Notes under the pieces: generated by a model
The model's input: only the letters and a program-made list of their open reading frames with translations
Told to the model about the DNA's origin: nothing
The model's database searches: none
Shown here: piece by piece, positions 43,455 through 54,900 of the stretch
How positions within the stretch are numbered: the first letter of the stretch is position 1
Layout of the letters: the number at the start of each line of letters is the position of its first letter
Made by a program: the position numbers and the translations under genes
Assembly (NCBI RefSeq): GCF_963666025.1
Contig: NZ_OY762552.1
Coordinates: forward strand, 2,692,501-2,756,500
Length of the DNA: 64,000 nt
Direction of reading: 5' to 3'
DNA from: an uncultured Methanobacterium sp.
GTDB lineage: Archaea; Methanobacteriota; Methanobacteria; Methanobacteriales; Methanobacteriaceae

Positions 43455-46400
43455 TTAAATCACACTAACTGTTTTTAGGTATATGTTGTTTGATTCGTTG
43501 GATTCTGTGATTTCGTAGTGTCTGTCACTGTTTATGGCTATATTGTAGTTTCCAGCAGTTGTTGGTGTCCAGGTCCAGGTTAGTGTGGTGTTTGCACCAG
43601 CAGCTAAACTGTTTACTCGTTGTGTGCCTACACCTGCGAATTTAATGTCGAAAGCGCTGGCTGCACTGTTTTCAGTGTTTGCTACTGTAACGGTGATGGT
43701 ATAACTTTGTCCGGCTACGGGGTTGGCTGGTATTCCCTGTACATCGGTGATGGTTATGTCTGGTCGGTTGTCAGTTACTGTAATGGTTTGTGTGTATATG
43801 TTGTTTGATTCGTTGGATTCTGTGATTTCGTAGTGTCTGTCACTGTTTATGGCTATATTGTAGTTTCCAGCAGTTGTTGGTGTCCAGGTCCAGGTTAGTG
43901 TGGTGTTTGCACCAGCAGCTAAACTGTTTACTCGTTGTGTGCCTACACCTGCGAATTTAATGTCGAAAGCGCTGGCTGCACTGTTTTCAGTGTTTGCTAC
44001 TGTAACGGTGATGGTATAACTTTGTCCGGCTACGGGGTTGGCTGGTATTCCCTGTACATCGGTGATGGTTATGTCTGGTCGGTTGTCAGTTACTGTAATG
44101 GTTTGTGTGTATATGTTGTTTGATTCGTTGGATTCTGTGATTTCGTAGTGTCTGTCACTGTTTATGGCTATATTGTAGTTTCCAGCAGTTGTTGGTGTCC
44201 AGGTCCAGGTTAGTGTGGTGTTTGCACCAGCAGCTAAACTGTTTACTCGTTGTGTGCCTACACCTGCGAATTTAATGTCGAAAGCGCTGGCTGCACTGTT
44301 TTCAGTGTTTGCTACTGTAACGGTGATGGTATAACTTTGTCCGGCTACGGGGTTGGCTGGTATTCCCTGTACATCGGTGATGGTTATGTCTGGTCGGTTG
44401 TCAGTTACTGTAATGGTTTGTGTGTATATGTTGTTTGATTCGTTGGATTCTGTGATTTCGTAGTGTCTGTCACTGTTTATGGCTATATTGTAGTTTCCAG
44501 CAGTTGTTGGTGTCCAGGTCCAGGTTAGTGTGGTGTTTGCACCAGCAGCTAAACTGTTTACTCGTTGTGTGCCTACACCTGCGAATTTAACATCGAATGC
44601 TCCACTATCTTTGGCTCCATTGTTGGTTATAGTACTGTTTATAGTGTAAGTTTGTCCAACTAATGGATTGGTAGGTATTCCATTAACATTGGTAATGGTC
44701 AGATCAGCAGGCCCATAAGCAGCTACCAGTATATTGCCCATAAAGTACATGTTGTCTCCCCAGTTGGTGTCAACAGGGCCAGTGGAATCGTAACTCTGCA
44801 TTCCTGCAATATTAAGTCCATCTACAACATGGTTGGTTACATTGTAAACACTGAAACCAGTTTGTGGTCCACTCTTGTAGTTGTTCCAGAATCCAGTATA
44901 TTCTTGTCCGTTGAAGATGAATTTACTGTCGTTTGTTTCATCAGCTGATGCCAGTATTGCAATAACCTTTGCATTACCCAGGTCAGTGGTACTAACACCA
45001 TCGTAGTTGGCATAGGCTGTTGCTTCGGTATCATTCACAGAGTAAGTGTACCGGCTGCAGAGCATGTCAAAACCATCATTTATATAGATCTTCTTCATTG
45101 TGGTGGTGTTGTCCTGGTAAACCAATACCATGTATGCTCCGTAGATTGCGTAGTTGTTACCTGCCTCTGGAGTTATGGTCATGCTGTTACCAGCACTGTT
45201 GAAGAGACTGGTCACATCGTACACGTATAATCCATATGGGAAGTTGTAACTACCAAATCCTTTGGCATCCTTGTATGCTGCAATTGCACTCACCAGATTG
45301 CCATTGAAGTTCATGGTCCAGGATGGATCAACACCCATCTGATTGTAGGCGTAGCTCTGGTAGAGTCTTGCACTGACTACTGTGGCACCTGTAGGAATAA
45401 CCAGATCAGAAGAGGTCCACTGGTAAGTTTTTTCACTCCAGTTAGCACCGTTGTAAGCAGTGTTACCACTGCTGTAGATCACATCATAATGACCTTCCCA
45501 GGTTTGCTGGGTTTCCATTGAGTTCAGTTTATCTTCATCAGTGTACTGTTTACCTTTGTAACCGTTGTTGTACACTGTGAGGCTTGTTGAAAAGCTGTTG
45601 TTGGTGGTGTTGGTTTCTGGTATGTTTTTGTTTGGGTTAGCATTGGCGTTAACCGGTACACTGTCCCCTCCAGTGTGACTGGCGGTGTCAGTTACGGTGA
45701 CTGTAGTGCTGGCTCCTGCAGCAATTGCAGGCACATCCACAGTGTAAGTAACTCCACTAATTTCAACATTGAGAGAGGTAGCACTGGATGTTACAGTACC
45801 ATTGTTTTTAACAGTTACAGAAATCACGTTTGGTTCGTTGGCGAAGAATGCTGCACCAGTGCCCACGTTAGGGCTGATGCCAGTTATAATCAGGTCGTCT
45901 CCATTTACAGTGATGTAACCTGTTTTAATTTCATCATCACTACCTCCGGGGTTGGTTACTGTGAGTTTCACTGTGTAGTATCCAGCATTATTGTAGGTAC
46001 AGGTGGGGTTTTGTTCTGTGCTGTCTACATTACCATCGTTATCAAAGTCCCAGGCGTAACGGGCCACGTATCCAGTTGATGCATCTGTAAACTGGACATT
46101 TAATGGTCCTTCTCCACTGGTAGTGTTAGCTGAGAAACCTGCAACAGGAGCTGCATCTGCGTATTCAACTACCAGGAATTGTTGTAGTGTGTCCATTCCA
46201 CCGCTGGTGGTTCCCTGGATTGCAGCTACATTGCCAGTGGCAGTTAAGTAGTTTTTAATATCAGCTACCAGAGCTGAACTAGTGAAGCTGTTTCCCTGCC
46301 ATGCTGCCAGTGCTATGGTGTTGCCGTTGAAGAGTAGGTTTCCTTCTCCTGGACCGGCACTGCCTGCGAAACTGTGTAGTGTGGCATTGTTCACGTTAAC

Positions 46401-48542
46401 CAGGTCAATGGTCATGCCGGTGAAGTTGGCATAGGCTGTGGCTTCTTCCAGTGTGGTTCCGTAAGCAGATTGTGATAGTCCCAGTTCATCGCACTGTTCG
46501 CCAATGAATATCTGCTTACGGGTTGCATTAGGGTCTGAATAAACCACTGCCAGAGTACTGGGGTACAGGGCATTAAGGTTACCGTCAAGGGGGTTCATGA
46601 CCAAGCTGTTTTCTCCATTACGATTGTACATGCTGGTGACGTTGAAAACCATCAGACCGTATTTGTAGTATGCGTATGCTCCGTAGTTGCTCTGGTCAGT
46701 GTACCAGGCCAGGGCACTGTTGGTGATGTCGTTGCCATTGAATAGTATGGTCCAGTTAGGGTTTCCATCAGCAGTGTAATCCCAGTTGTAGGATAAGTAT
46801 AACCATACATCTTCAACTGTACCAGTACTTGGTACGGATAAGTCGCTGGCATTCCATGTTTCAGTCCGGGTGGTCCAATTCACTCCTTTGTAGGCAGTAT
46901 CTGGTTGGGTGTAGTATGCAATATCTCCACGGATATCATAGGTATGCTGGGTGTTGATGTCAGTACCGTTGTACTCGTATAATCCCTGACCGCAGTAACC
47001 ATTGTACAGGACTGATTTAAGGGCACTGGTTTTGTTGTTGTTGGCTTCGTTGGTTTCAAGGATGGTGTTAAGTGGGTCTAATACAACTCTGTAGGTTATT
47101 TTAGATAAATTACTGGATCCGTAAACTGTATCTGCGGTTATGGGTCGTATTGTGGGGTCAATTAGGCTTAGGGTAGGTGATGTAGCGCCGGCTGCCAGTG
47201 AGTTGATGGTTGTGCTGGCTACTGGTGTGGTTCCACCATTCACATCACTGGCGTAAATGTACACCAATATGTTGGCGGCGGTGTCTTTTCCCTGGTTTTT
47301 AATACCTGCAACTGTGACTGTGTTGTTTTGACCGGGGAAAACATAAGCTGGAGAAGTGTTAACCAGGCCACTTGCGTACAGATCCACGTTGGGTACTGCA
47401 GTGATGTAGTTGGTTTTGGTTTCAGTGTCACTTCCACCCTCATTGGTGGCTGTTAGACTCACAGTGTAGTTTCCAGAGGTAGTATATGTGTGGGTGGGGT
47501 TCTGTAGTGTTGAGGTTCCACCATCACCGAAGTCCCAGGCCCAGCTGGTTGGACTGCCAGTGGATGAGTCGGTAAACTGCACAGTGTTATTCCTGATGAT
47601 AGTAGTGGTGTTAGCTGCGAAGTTTGCTTCTGGTGCAGGTGTTGATGCGGCTTCACGGATAGATAGTGTAGCCAGGATCATTTTTAAGCTCCCACCTCCA
47701 GGAGTGTAAGTTAAGTTACTGCTGGCACCAGGTGTGATGTAATTAGATACATCCCATTGGTGTTCCTTGTAGTAGCCTGCTGTTTCAGTTAGATTACCGG
47801 ATATGGTGTTTTCATTGAAGCTGTAGGTTCCATCTGCGCTGGAAGCAGCCACAGTATCGAGAGTGGCATTGCTGAATCCAGTTTCCACCCTGGCGGTGTT
47901 GAATGTTGAAGTAGAAGGATCACCACCCCCTGCGATCCAATCCTGTCCATTTAGCACCCAGTAGTCTACCTTGTCATTGTCTCCATCGTTGTAGGCCACT
48001 GCCAGTGCAATCATCTTGATACGTCCATCAAAATTGTATCCATCAACTGCAGTATTGGTCACCTGAATATTGACGTTGTTACCGGTTATGAGGTTGGTGA
48101 CATCGTAAACACTTTGATAGTCACTGTAGCACCTTGTAACATGGTCATTTATTGGATAGACCGTGGGGTCATTGGTGGTACTTTCTCCAGTCCAGACCAG
48201 GTGTTCTGTTCCCAGGTCCTCGCCGGCATCATTGTAGTCACCATCGCCATTGGCATCAATTTTAGTGTTTTGATCCAGGGCATAGGATGGGTTACCTGAC
48301 CCGGAATAAGTGTTCACGTAGACCTTAGCTGACTGGATATTGGTGTAACTAGGCAGTGTATTGCTCTGTGTATATGTTGTCGGGCCCCAGTTTGTACTGG
48401 CGTTAATGTACAAGTCCCCAGAGACTGTACCACTCTGGTTGTCTACCAGTGGTTCCCCTGCAGAAACTGCTCCACAGGCAATCATGGCTAAGACCACAGT
48501 TACCATAATTAACATTATTTGTTTCTTAATTTTTGGGTAAAT
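43455..48542 (-). CDS. Secreted DUF3344 / PKD / CARDB surface protein
   Basis: About 1695 residues. Counting from a TTG at 48590: signal peptide to about 44 (AVSA), a DUF3344-like region (50-315), PKD domain (317-400, WAWDFGDGG), CARDB (400-515), DUF3344 (520-810), second PKD (815-895, YAWDFDNDG), CARDB, third DUF3344 (1005-1290) and four CARDB units, three nearly identical. No C-terminal anchor. The start is a problem: a perfect GGAGGTGA at 48547-48554 lies inside the TTG-start frame; the codon four bases later is ATT (48542), and the first ATG (48515) would leave a signal peptide without its basic end. I give the ATT as start with doubt. It shares an almost identical 1.4-kb stretch with the 3977-residue protein. 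Confidence 0.78.
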   Translation of the reverse strand: MYPKIKKQIMLIMVTVVLAMIACGAVSAGEPLVDNQSGTVSGDLYINASTNWGPTTYTQSNTLPSYTNIQSAKVYVNTYSGSGNPSYALDQNTKIDANGDGDYNDAGEDLGTEHLVWTGESTTNDPTVYPINDHVTRCYSDYQSVYDVTNLITGNNVNIQVTNTAVDGYNFDGRIKMIALAVAYNDGDNDKVDYWVLNGQDWIAGGGDPSTSTFNTARVETGFSNATLDTVAASSADGTYSFNENTISGNLTETAGYYKEHQWDVSNYITPGASSNLTYTPGGGSLKMILATLSIREAASTPAPEANFAANTTTIIRNNTVQFTDSSTGSPTSWAWDFGDGGTSTLQNPTHTYTTSGNYTVSLTATNEGGSDTETKTNYITAVPNVDLYASGLVNTSPAYVFPGQNNTVTVAGIKNQGKDTAANILVYIYASDVNGGTTPVASTTINSLAAGATSPTLSLIDPTIRPITADTVYGSSNLSKITYRVVLDPLNTILETNEANNNKTSALKSVLYNGYCGQGLYEYNGTDINTQHTYDIRGDIAYYTQPDTAYKGVNWTTRTETWNASDLSVPSTGTVEDVWLYLSYNWDYTADGNPNWTILFNGNDITNSALAWYTDQSNYGAYAYYKYGLMVFNVTSMYNRNGENSLVMNPLDGNLNALYPSTLAVVYSDPNATRKQIFIGEQCDELGLSQSAYGTTLEEATAYANFTGMTIDLVNVNNATLHSFAGSAGPGEGNLLFNGNTIALAAWQGNSFTSSALVADIKNYLTATGNVAAIQGTTSGGMDTLQQFLVVEYADAAPVAGFSANTTSGEGPLNVQFTDASTGYVARYAWDFDNDGNVDSTEQNPTCTYNNAGYYTVKLTVTNPGGSDDEIKTGYITVNGDDLIITGISPNVGTGAAFFANEPNVISVTVKNNGTVTSSATSLNVEISGVTYTVDVPAIAAGASTTVTVTDTASHTGGDSVPVNANANPNKNIPETNTTNNSFSTSLTVYNNGYKGKQYTDEDKLNSMETQQTWEGHYDVIYSSGNTAYNGANWSEKTYQWTSSDLVIPTGATVVSARLYQSYAYNQMGVDPSWTMNFNGNLVSAIAAYKDAKGFGSYNFPYGLYVYDVTSLFNSAGNSMTITPEAGNNYAIYGAYMVLVYQDNTTTMKKIYINDGFDMLCSRYTYSVNDTEATAYANYDGVSTTDLGNAKVIAILASADETNDSKFIFNGQEYTGFWNNYKSGPQTGFSVYNVTNHVVDGLNIAGMQSYDSTGPVDTNWGDNMYFMGNILVAAYGPADLTITNVNGIPTNPLVGQTYTINSTITNNGAKDSGAFDVKFAGVGTQRVNSLAAGANTTLTWTWTPTTAGNYNIAINSDRHYEITESNESNNIYTQTITVTDNRPDITITDVQGIPANPVAGQSYTITVTVANTENSAASAFDIKFAGVGTQRVNSLAAGANTTLTWTWTPTTAGNYNIAINSDRHYEITESNESNNIYTQTITVTDNRPDITITDVQGIPANPVAGQSYTITVTVANTENSAASAFDIKFAGVGTQRVNSLAAGANTTLTWTWTPTTAGNYNIAINSDRHYEITESNESNNIYTQTITVTDNRPDITITDVQGIPANPVAGQSYTITVTVANTENSAASAFDIKFAGVGTQRVNSLAAGANTTLTWTWTPTTAGNYNIAINSDRHYEITESNESNNIYLKTVSVI
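43481..44590 (-). repeat. 315-base tandem repeats, three full copies and a partial
   Basis: Copies begin near 43481, 43796, 44111 and 44426 and appear almost identical over 315 bases (105 residues, one CARDB unit each); the last diverges after about 44585. A recent tandem expansion, likely unstable. Confidence 0.9.
46150..47600 (-). repeat. Long dispersed repeat, copy 1
   Basis: Nearly identical in DNA to 58300-59752, offset about 12,151 bases and same orientation. Encodes the end of a PKD domain, a CARDB domain and a DUF3344 domain. Neighbouring segments are clearly more diverged, so gene conversion or a recent segmental copy is likely. Confidence 0.8.
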
Positions 48543-48883
48543 TGTTTCACCTCCATTTAATAAGTATTTAAAAGGTTCAAAGGTTATCAATTAATTTTGC
48601 ACTCAAAATTCAATCAAAAAAATCACTTTATTATCCAGAATAAGTCCTTAGCTTATTAAATTCCCACCTCCCCAATTTTATGAAATAATCTTTAATTTAC
48701 TCGTATATAATACTATTTATTAACTTTATATTATTACTTTCGGGCTTAATTTCCTTTAAACGTAATAACTATTATAATCTTCATACAAAAACTGGGAAAA
48801 AATCAATCAGTAATATATTTTTAGTATTTTTTAGGTTTTAAAAATTATTTTTGAAATAAATCATTCAATAGATTATTTAGATG
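48543..48883. other. Intergenic region between giant surface genes, with strong ribosome site
   Basis: Holds GGAGGTGA at 48547-48554, the best Shine-Dalgarno match in the window, followed four bases later by ATT rather than ATG. TATA-like runs occur near 48700-48740. No gene seen. Confidence 0.45.
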
Positions 48884-48923
48884 TTAAAAAAAGAAAAAAG
48901 GGGGTGGGAAATAATTTATTTCC
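48884..48923 (-). terminator. Hairpin terminator of the CobN-domain protein
   Basis: GGAAATAA and TTATTTCC (48907-48914 and 48916-48923) form an inverted repeat overlapping the stop codon. On the minus strand it is followed by CACCCCC and T-rich tracts opposite 48884-48898. Confidence 0.5.
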
Positions 48924-51900
48924 TTTTGAAGTTTCCTTTGAAGTAACCAAATCCAACCAGACCCACCAGTATGATTACACCTGCAATAGCTGCAATTGGT
49001 AAGCCGGACTCAGATGTTCCTGATGAAGAACTCTGTTTGGTAACTTCATAAGCTTTTCCTTCACCACTATCGCCCGGTGTGGTACTACTTTCTGATGATT
49101 CGTCCCCCACACTTCCCGATGAACCACTGTCTTGGGATTGGGATTCAGATTGGGATTGGGATGATGATTGAGAACTAGAAGACTGCGATCCGGTTGAAGT
49201 CGATCCTGTGGGATTAGAATCAGGGGTCTTCCCTGGAGCAAATGCTGCTTGCTGTGTGGCCTTGTACAGTTGGGCATTTAAACTGGCCAGTAGATCAGCA
49301 TTCACATATGTAGTTGCCCATTTCATCATGGCAATATTACCACAGCTGCAGTCACAACATGCTACACCACCAGCAATAACCATTTTAGCCCATTCATTAG
49401 CAACTAACTGGAGAGTTGCAGTATCTGTAGTCCAATAACCGGTGTAAGCTGCAGTAAGTAGTGTCCCAGCAACACTGACCATGGCATATGAATTTGCTCC
49501 ACTTTCTAGCCACTTTGTAACTCCCATATTGTATTTATCCTTGAAATAAACATCCACAAGATTATCCCACATCTTATTGTTGAAAGCTCCAGGCCGGGTT
49601 ACCTGCCCTAAAAACATGTTAGAAACATATTTTGAGATGTATCCTGCACCCGCATATCCACTGCCCATCATTCCTTCGATCCATTGAGGATTGTTGAGTC
49701 GGGTATTGTATTCTCTGCTCACATATTGTTCTAAACTCATTGCGCGGGGTTCAATGCCATTACCATACTTCAGAACATACATGTTTGGTTCTTTGCCATT
49801 TACTGCTGCAATTGCAAGGGAAAGTCCACCCCAGTAATCAAAGAAGTCGTCATTATCAAGGGATCCATAGAGGTTAGTGTTTCTACTGGTGTAAACGGAA
49901 TTCACGCCAGTTAGTGCTCTTATAAAAGCAATACCACTGTATTTTCCCCAGTTATTGGATGAATATACATTTCCCATTCGGACCAGATAGTTATATCCCA
50001 GTTCTGAAGAGCTGTTCCAGGTCCAGCTTTGTCTTACTGCCTGGGCAATCATGGCTCCATAATCATTTTCAGGCGGTGCGAATATTCTGGATATAGCCAG
50101 TTCCCCTGCATCAGTGCAGTTCATGCCCTGATCCATGTAGTAACAAAAGTCATTGACCCAATCAAATGCCACATAGTTATCATCTAAAGATTCACTGCCC
50201 TTCCCATAGTTTCCTATGTCGGACATTATGGAATCTAAAGCTTTTTTAACATTATCTCCATATTTGGCCTGTAAAGTGCTATTTGATAGTATTGTGTAGT
50301 ACGATCTTGCCAGTGCTATTCTAAATGCCTTATCAATGAGCCCCAGTTGTCTGCTGAAGAGGTCCCTCATGTTACCATCAATAACCACTACCACATCTAT
50401 TCGTTTCTTATCCCAACCATCTGGTCTGGTCAAATCGTTTAAATTGACATAAGTGGGCATTTCAAGTAGTTTTTGTCCGTTGGATCCTGCACTGGGAGAA
50501 CTGGACCACTGTGGTTCCATTCCCAGTAAGTAAAGTACCAGTGAAATTAATTCCCCATTATCTCTGGATGTTTCAGTGTCCCAAATTCCCACCACGATCT
50601 TTTTGACGGTATCGTTTTCGTTTAAAAGGGTGGTAAGGGTGAGATTTTTGGCTTTTAAATATGCTGTGAGGGTAGGTATTTCTGCAGCCTGATCCTGGTA
50701 GAAGTTTTTCCCGGTTGGAAGTGCATCTGGATTGTTTATTGGGTCATTTCCCAAACCCGGAGCAACGTAACCTCCATTGAGCGCATTTATAAAACTCGTC
50801 ACTTCATTACTCACACTCACCTTAATTCCATTTATGTATATCACAGCTTTTCCAAGGGCGATTTTGAGGTTGTTAGATGGATTTGATGTGAATCCTGATG
50901 CCACTGTTGCCACGTCGCTATATATGAGCTGTTTCACCAGTTCAACACACTTTTCCTGCACTATATTTTGCTGGGCTGCATTAAGGTCATCATATTTTTT
51001 TCCATAAGTTACCAGGGCAATTTCATTTTGAAGACTGGTGGTGTTGAGATTTTCAGTTACATTGGTTTGATTTTCAACCAGATATGGAACCGATAACATG
51101 GATGTTACCAGTAAAGCAATCTGGTCATCAGTCCAGTTTCTGCCAATAACATCCACACCATAGGGGTAGAAAGTATTGGCCACGTCGGTAAGATATGCGT
51201 CCACCACTTCAATAAGTTGTGCATTGCTTAAATTGCTAATATCAACTCCAATATCTGCTTGAAGGTTATTATCCTGGATTGTTTTTTTGATTTTAGTTAT
51301 GATTTCCTGTTTTTTTGTACTGTCAGCACCATCATAATCTTCCACCAGGCTTTCCAGATCAGACATGCCTCCATAGAGCTGGGTGAATCCTATTGGGGGT
51401 GTAAGGTGGTCAATTATCACTGCAGCTCCTCTTCTTTTGGCAGTTAAACCTTCTCCAACTCCATCCATTATGTAGAAATAGATTTGTGGTATGCCTCCGG
51501 TGACTATGGATGGGAAATCGTCATATGAAGTCAACACTTCTTTACCAGGTAACCATTCGTGGGTAGCGTGTCTTCCCATAAATACCATCGCGTCCATTCC
51601 TTGCTGCTGAAGGTAAGCATAGAAAGCCAGGTACTGGTAGTTTGGTGCTACCACGCTGTTGTGATATATTTGGTCTGCATTTCCTTCCCATCCCCGTTGT
51701 GGTTCTGGTGCTATGAGAATATTGCCAAATTGTATTCCTGGAAGAACAAAATATTTAGTTCTATTTCTTTCAACAGTCATTATGTTCCCGGGTACTGCAC
51801 CCCAACCAGACATTCCACTAATATTGAGGGCTAAAAACTGCTGTTTATACAGTAAATACTGATTGTAATCTGCAACATCTTTACTTACCACATATTTTTT

Positions 51901-54900
51901 TAATATGGCAACTATGTTGCTCAGTATGGGTGCAGAAGCATTTAAATTCGCATCAGGTACCAGTGCATATATTTGACTGTACCATGAGTCAATTTTATCG
52001 TACATATCCTGGGTGTGTTCCTGTATGATATCAGCAGCGTCATTGGAGCTTATGTAATTGATCTCCACCGATCTTTTACAGATCTCCCCGATATAAGCTA
52101 CCGGGCCCTGTTCAATGTTCAGTTGAGTCAGGTCATCCAGTTGATTGTACCACTTTAAAAACTCACTGACAGGATACAAAATAGCACCGGGAATATCGGC
52201 GAGCTTTTCAATTTCAGTCTGATTCCAGGATGAAAAATCAATTTTATTTCCATTTGAGTCCTGATATGCCAGTAGCTCAGCTAATAGTGATGAGTTATTA
52301 TCCGCAAGTTTATCCACGAGTCCTGGTGCCCAGTTAGCTATGTTTGTTCCCTGGGCCAGCATTTCATACAGTAGTACGGTTGAATTTGCTGGAATGTTAT
52401 CCACCGTGTAATTCTGATTTTTTAAAACATTTAAGAGGTTGAATATGCTTTCTACAGGGTCCAGGTAACTGGCGGCGATATTTTGTTTTCCTGGGGGGTA
52501 ATTGTAATAGATCATGGCTATTTTCTTCTCAGAATTGGCCATGTGTTTGAGGGAGGCCCAGCTACTGATGGTAGTTGCAAGCATTTGTATATTCGGAGTG
52601 TAAGGAACGTAATCCCCGGCACTTCCTCCGGTGTTGGGGTCTATAGTAGTTTTCTGCCCTCCCACATATATGGGATCAATCAGGCCCTGTGCTTCTAAAA
52701 TCGCGATATGCCACCATTTATCTCCTTCAAGAACTCTTAAACCACTGGTGCTCATTTCATAGACTTCGTTGGTTTCGTAGTTGGAGTGAACTGCTCGCAA
52801 TATTGGGACGTTTAGTGCTGTGAGGAATGTTGTAACATTCCCGAAATCCTCTCCACCAAGTCCATATGCTACCATATCCACCACTGCATCTACTCTTACT
52901 AAGTAATTGGAGGTGTGGTTGATAAAGTCGTTTAAATCTGTTGCATTGGTGAACATTTTCAGCATGTAAGCCAGCTGATCTGTTGTAGCGCCGGGAGCAG
53001 TTATGGGTATAACATTCAATCCTTTTGCTTCTAATGCATCTATAATGGCATAGTATGTTGCCAGTGAATTGGGGACGTACATGCTACTTTCAATGAGTCC
53101 CACTGTACCTACATTGTCACTTTTGAAATATTTGGCCATGTATTCTTCTAAAGAATTGTAATATCCATTCCGGTAGATACAACCTTTATCCGAGTATGTT
53201 GGATCACTGTAACTGGTTTGAAGGCCGAATAGGTTCAATGCCCATAGTATCTGGTTTTTAAAGTTATCCCTATCATTGACGTCTTTGTAGAGCACTGCTT
53301 TATCAAAGCGGTCATCCAGATTTACAGCAGTAGAAATGGTTCCGTTAACATATGCCAAAATATTATAGTAATTTTTCCCTCTCATGGTGTTAGTATAGTA
53401 ATCATTCAATTCTGCGAGGGTTATTGAGCTGGGAATGAGTTTGGTTCCGTTAATTGCTGAATACTTCATGAGTTCCAATGAATTGTAAGTAACTGAAGCT
53501 GGAGGTTCTAATATGAGGAAAATTCCCTTGTTTGCAACCTCGGGATGCGCAGTCAAAATTCTCTGCAACATCGGTGCAGTTTCAGTCATTATCCAGTCGC
53601 CAATGAAAATGTCACATGTTTTAAGGTATTGGTAAAGTTCATCATCAGTCATCTGGTTTATCTGCAGCCCTGTTCGAAGTTGTATTGATATGTTTGGGAT
53701 AATTTGAAGAACATCTGCAGCAGCAGGGTTAAGGTTACCCAGGTCGTCATAAATTATAAAGACACTGGTAACTCCACTTTCTTTAATCATTGAAAATTTG
53801 TTATACTGATTGTTGGTTTCATTGGACTCGTTTACCTGGTTTAAAGCATCTAAAATAACTTTAATTTCATGTAAACCATTAGTTGTCGGATTCCAGTTAA
53901 ATAAAATATTTTTTAGCTCACCAACAGCTAATCTACTTATGGATTGACTTCCAATTTTGGTGTTACCATCATAAAAGTCAACCTGGAACTGTCCGGAGTT
54001 AATCAATCCCTGATTGGTAATGTTAACATTCAAATTATAGGTCTGATTGACTGCAGGATTGTTAGGAACTCCCAAGTCACTTGGAACTACTATTAAATCC
54101 GGTTTTTGAGAGTTAACTTCCAGATTATCAATCAAATAAATGTTATTCGTTTTGTTACTTTCTAATACATCATTTAATGTATCTAAAATAACTTTCAGAT
54201 TATGTACTCCGGAAGTGGTTGGTGTCCAGTTAAATAAGAGATTTAGAGTAGATCCTGCATTTAAACCATTTACAGTGAAAGTTTTAATCAGGTTATTTCC
54301 ATCATAAATTTCCACCTGGAATTCACCTGCACTGGTAAGTCCACGGTTAGCTATAGTGGTATTAATCTGTGAAGGTATGCCCACAATCAGATTATTAGGA
54401 ATTGCCACAACTTCAGGGATCAAATCAGCTAAATCTGTTGCTTGAGGATATTTAACTTTCAGGGTAGATATAAAAATTTTAAAAGACTGCCCTGGGAAAT
54501 TTAAATAGTTTAAGGTGCTTGTTTGGCCTGTGGTCATATCATTGGTAACATTCCATGAGTCAAATCCGAAGTATGTGGCTGCAGGAGGATTAGAACCCTC
54601 TTTACTCACACCATTAAATTCGTAATTGGCATCATAGGATGAGGTATGAACTACTTTAAGTTGGGCGTTTTCCCATCCTGTGGGGAGAGTAGTGGTATCA
54701 AATGTTGTGCCACGGGTTGAATCATCTTGGAACCACATGTGTCCGTCATTGACCCAGTAACTTATCCTGTCGCCATCCCCATCATTATAGGCAACAATCA
54801 ATGCCAGGAATTTTATTCGTCCATCTACTCCGGAACCACTTGGGGCAGTTTGTACTTTGACCTTAACTACTCCATTGGTGATGTAGGGAAGTACATCGTA

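Noticed and set aside
43620..44438. Three identical 62-residue plus-strand ORFs
   Set aside because: They are antisense shadows of the 315-base CARDB repeats of the minus-strand gene.
48916..53780. Cobalamin biosynthesis operon
   Set aside because: Only the CobN-like domain is present, secreted and anchored; no other cob/cbi genes are visible.
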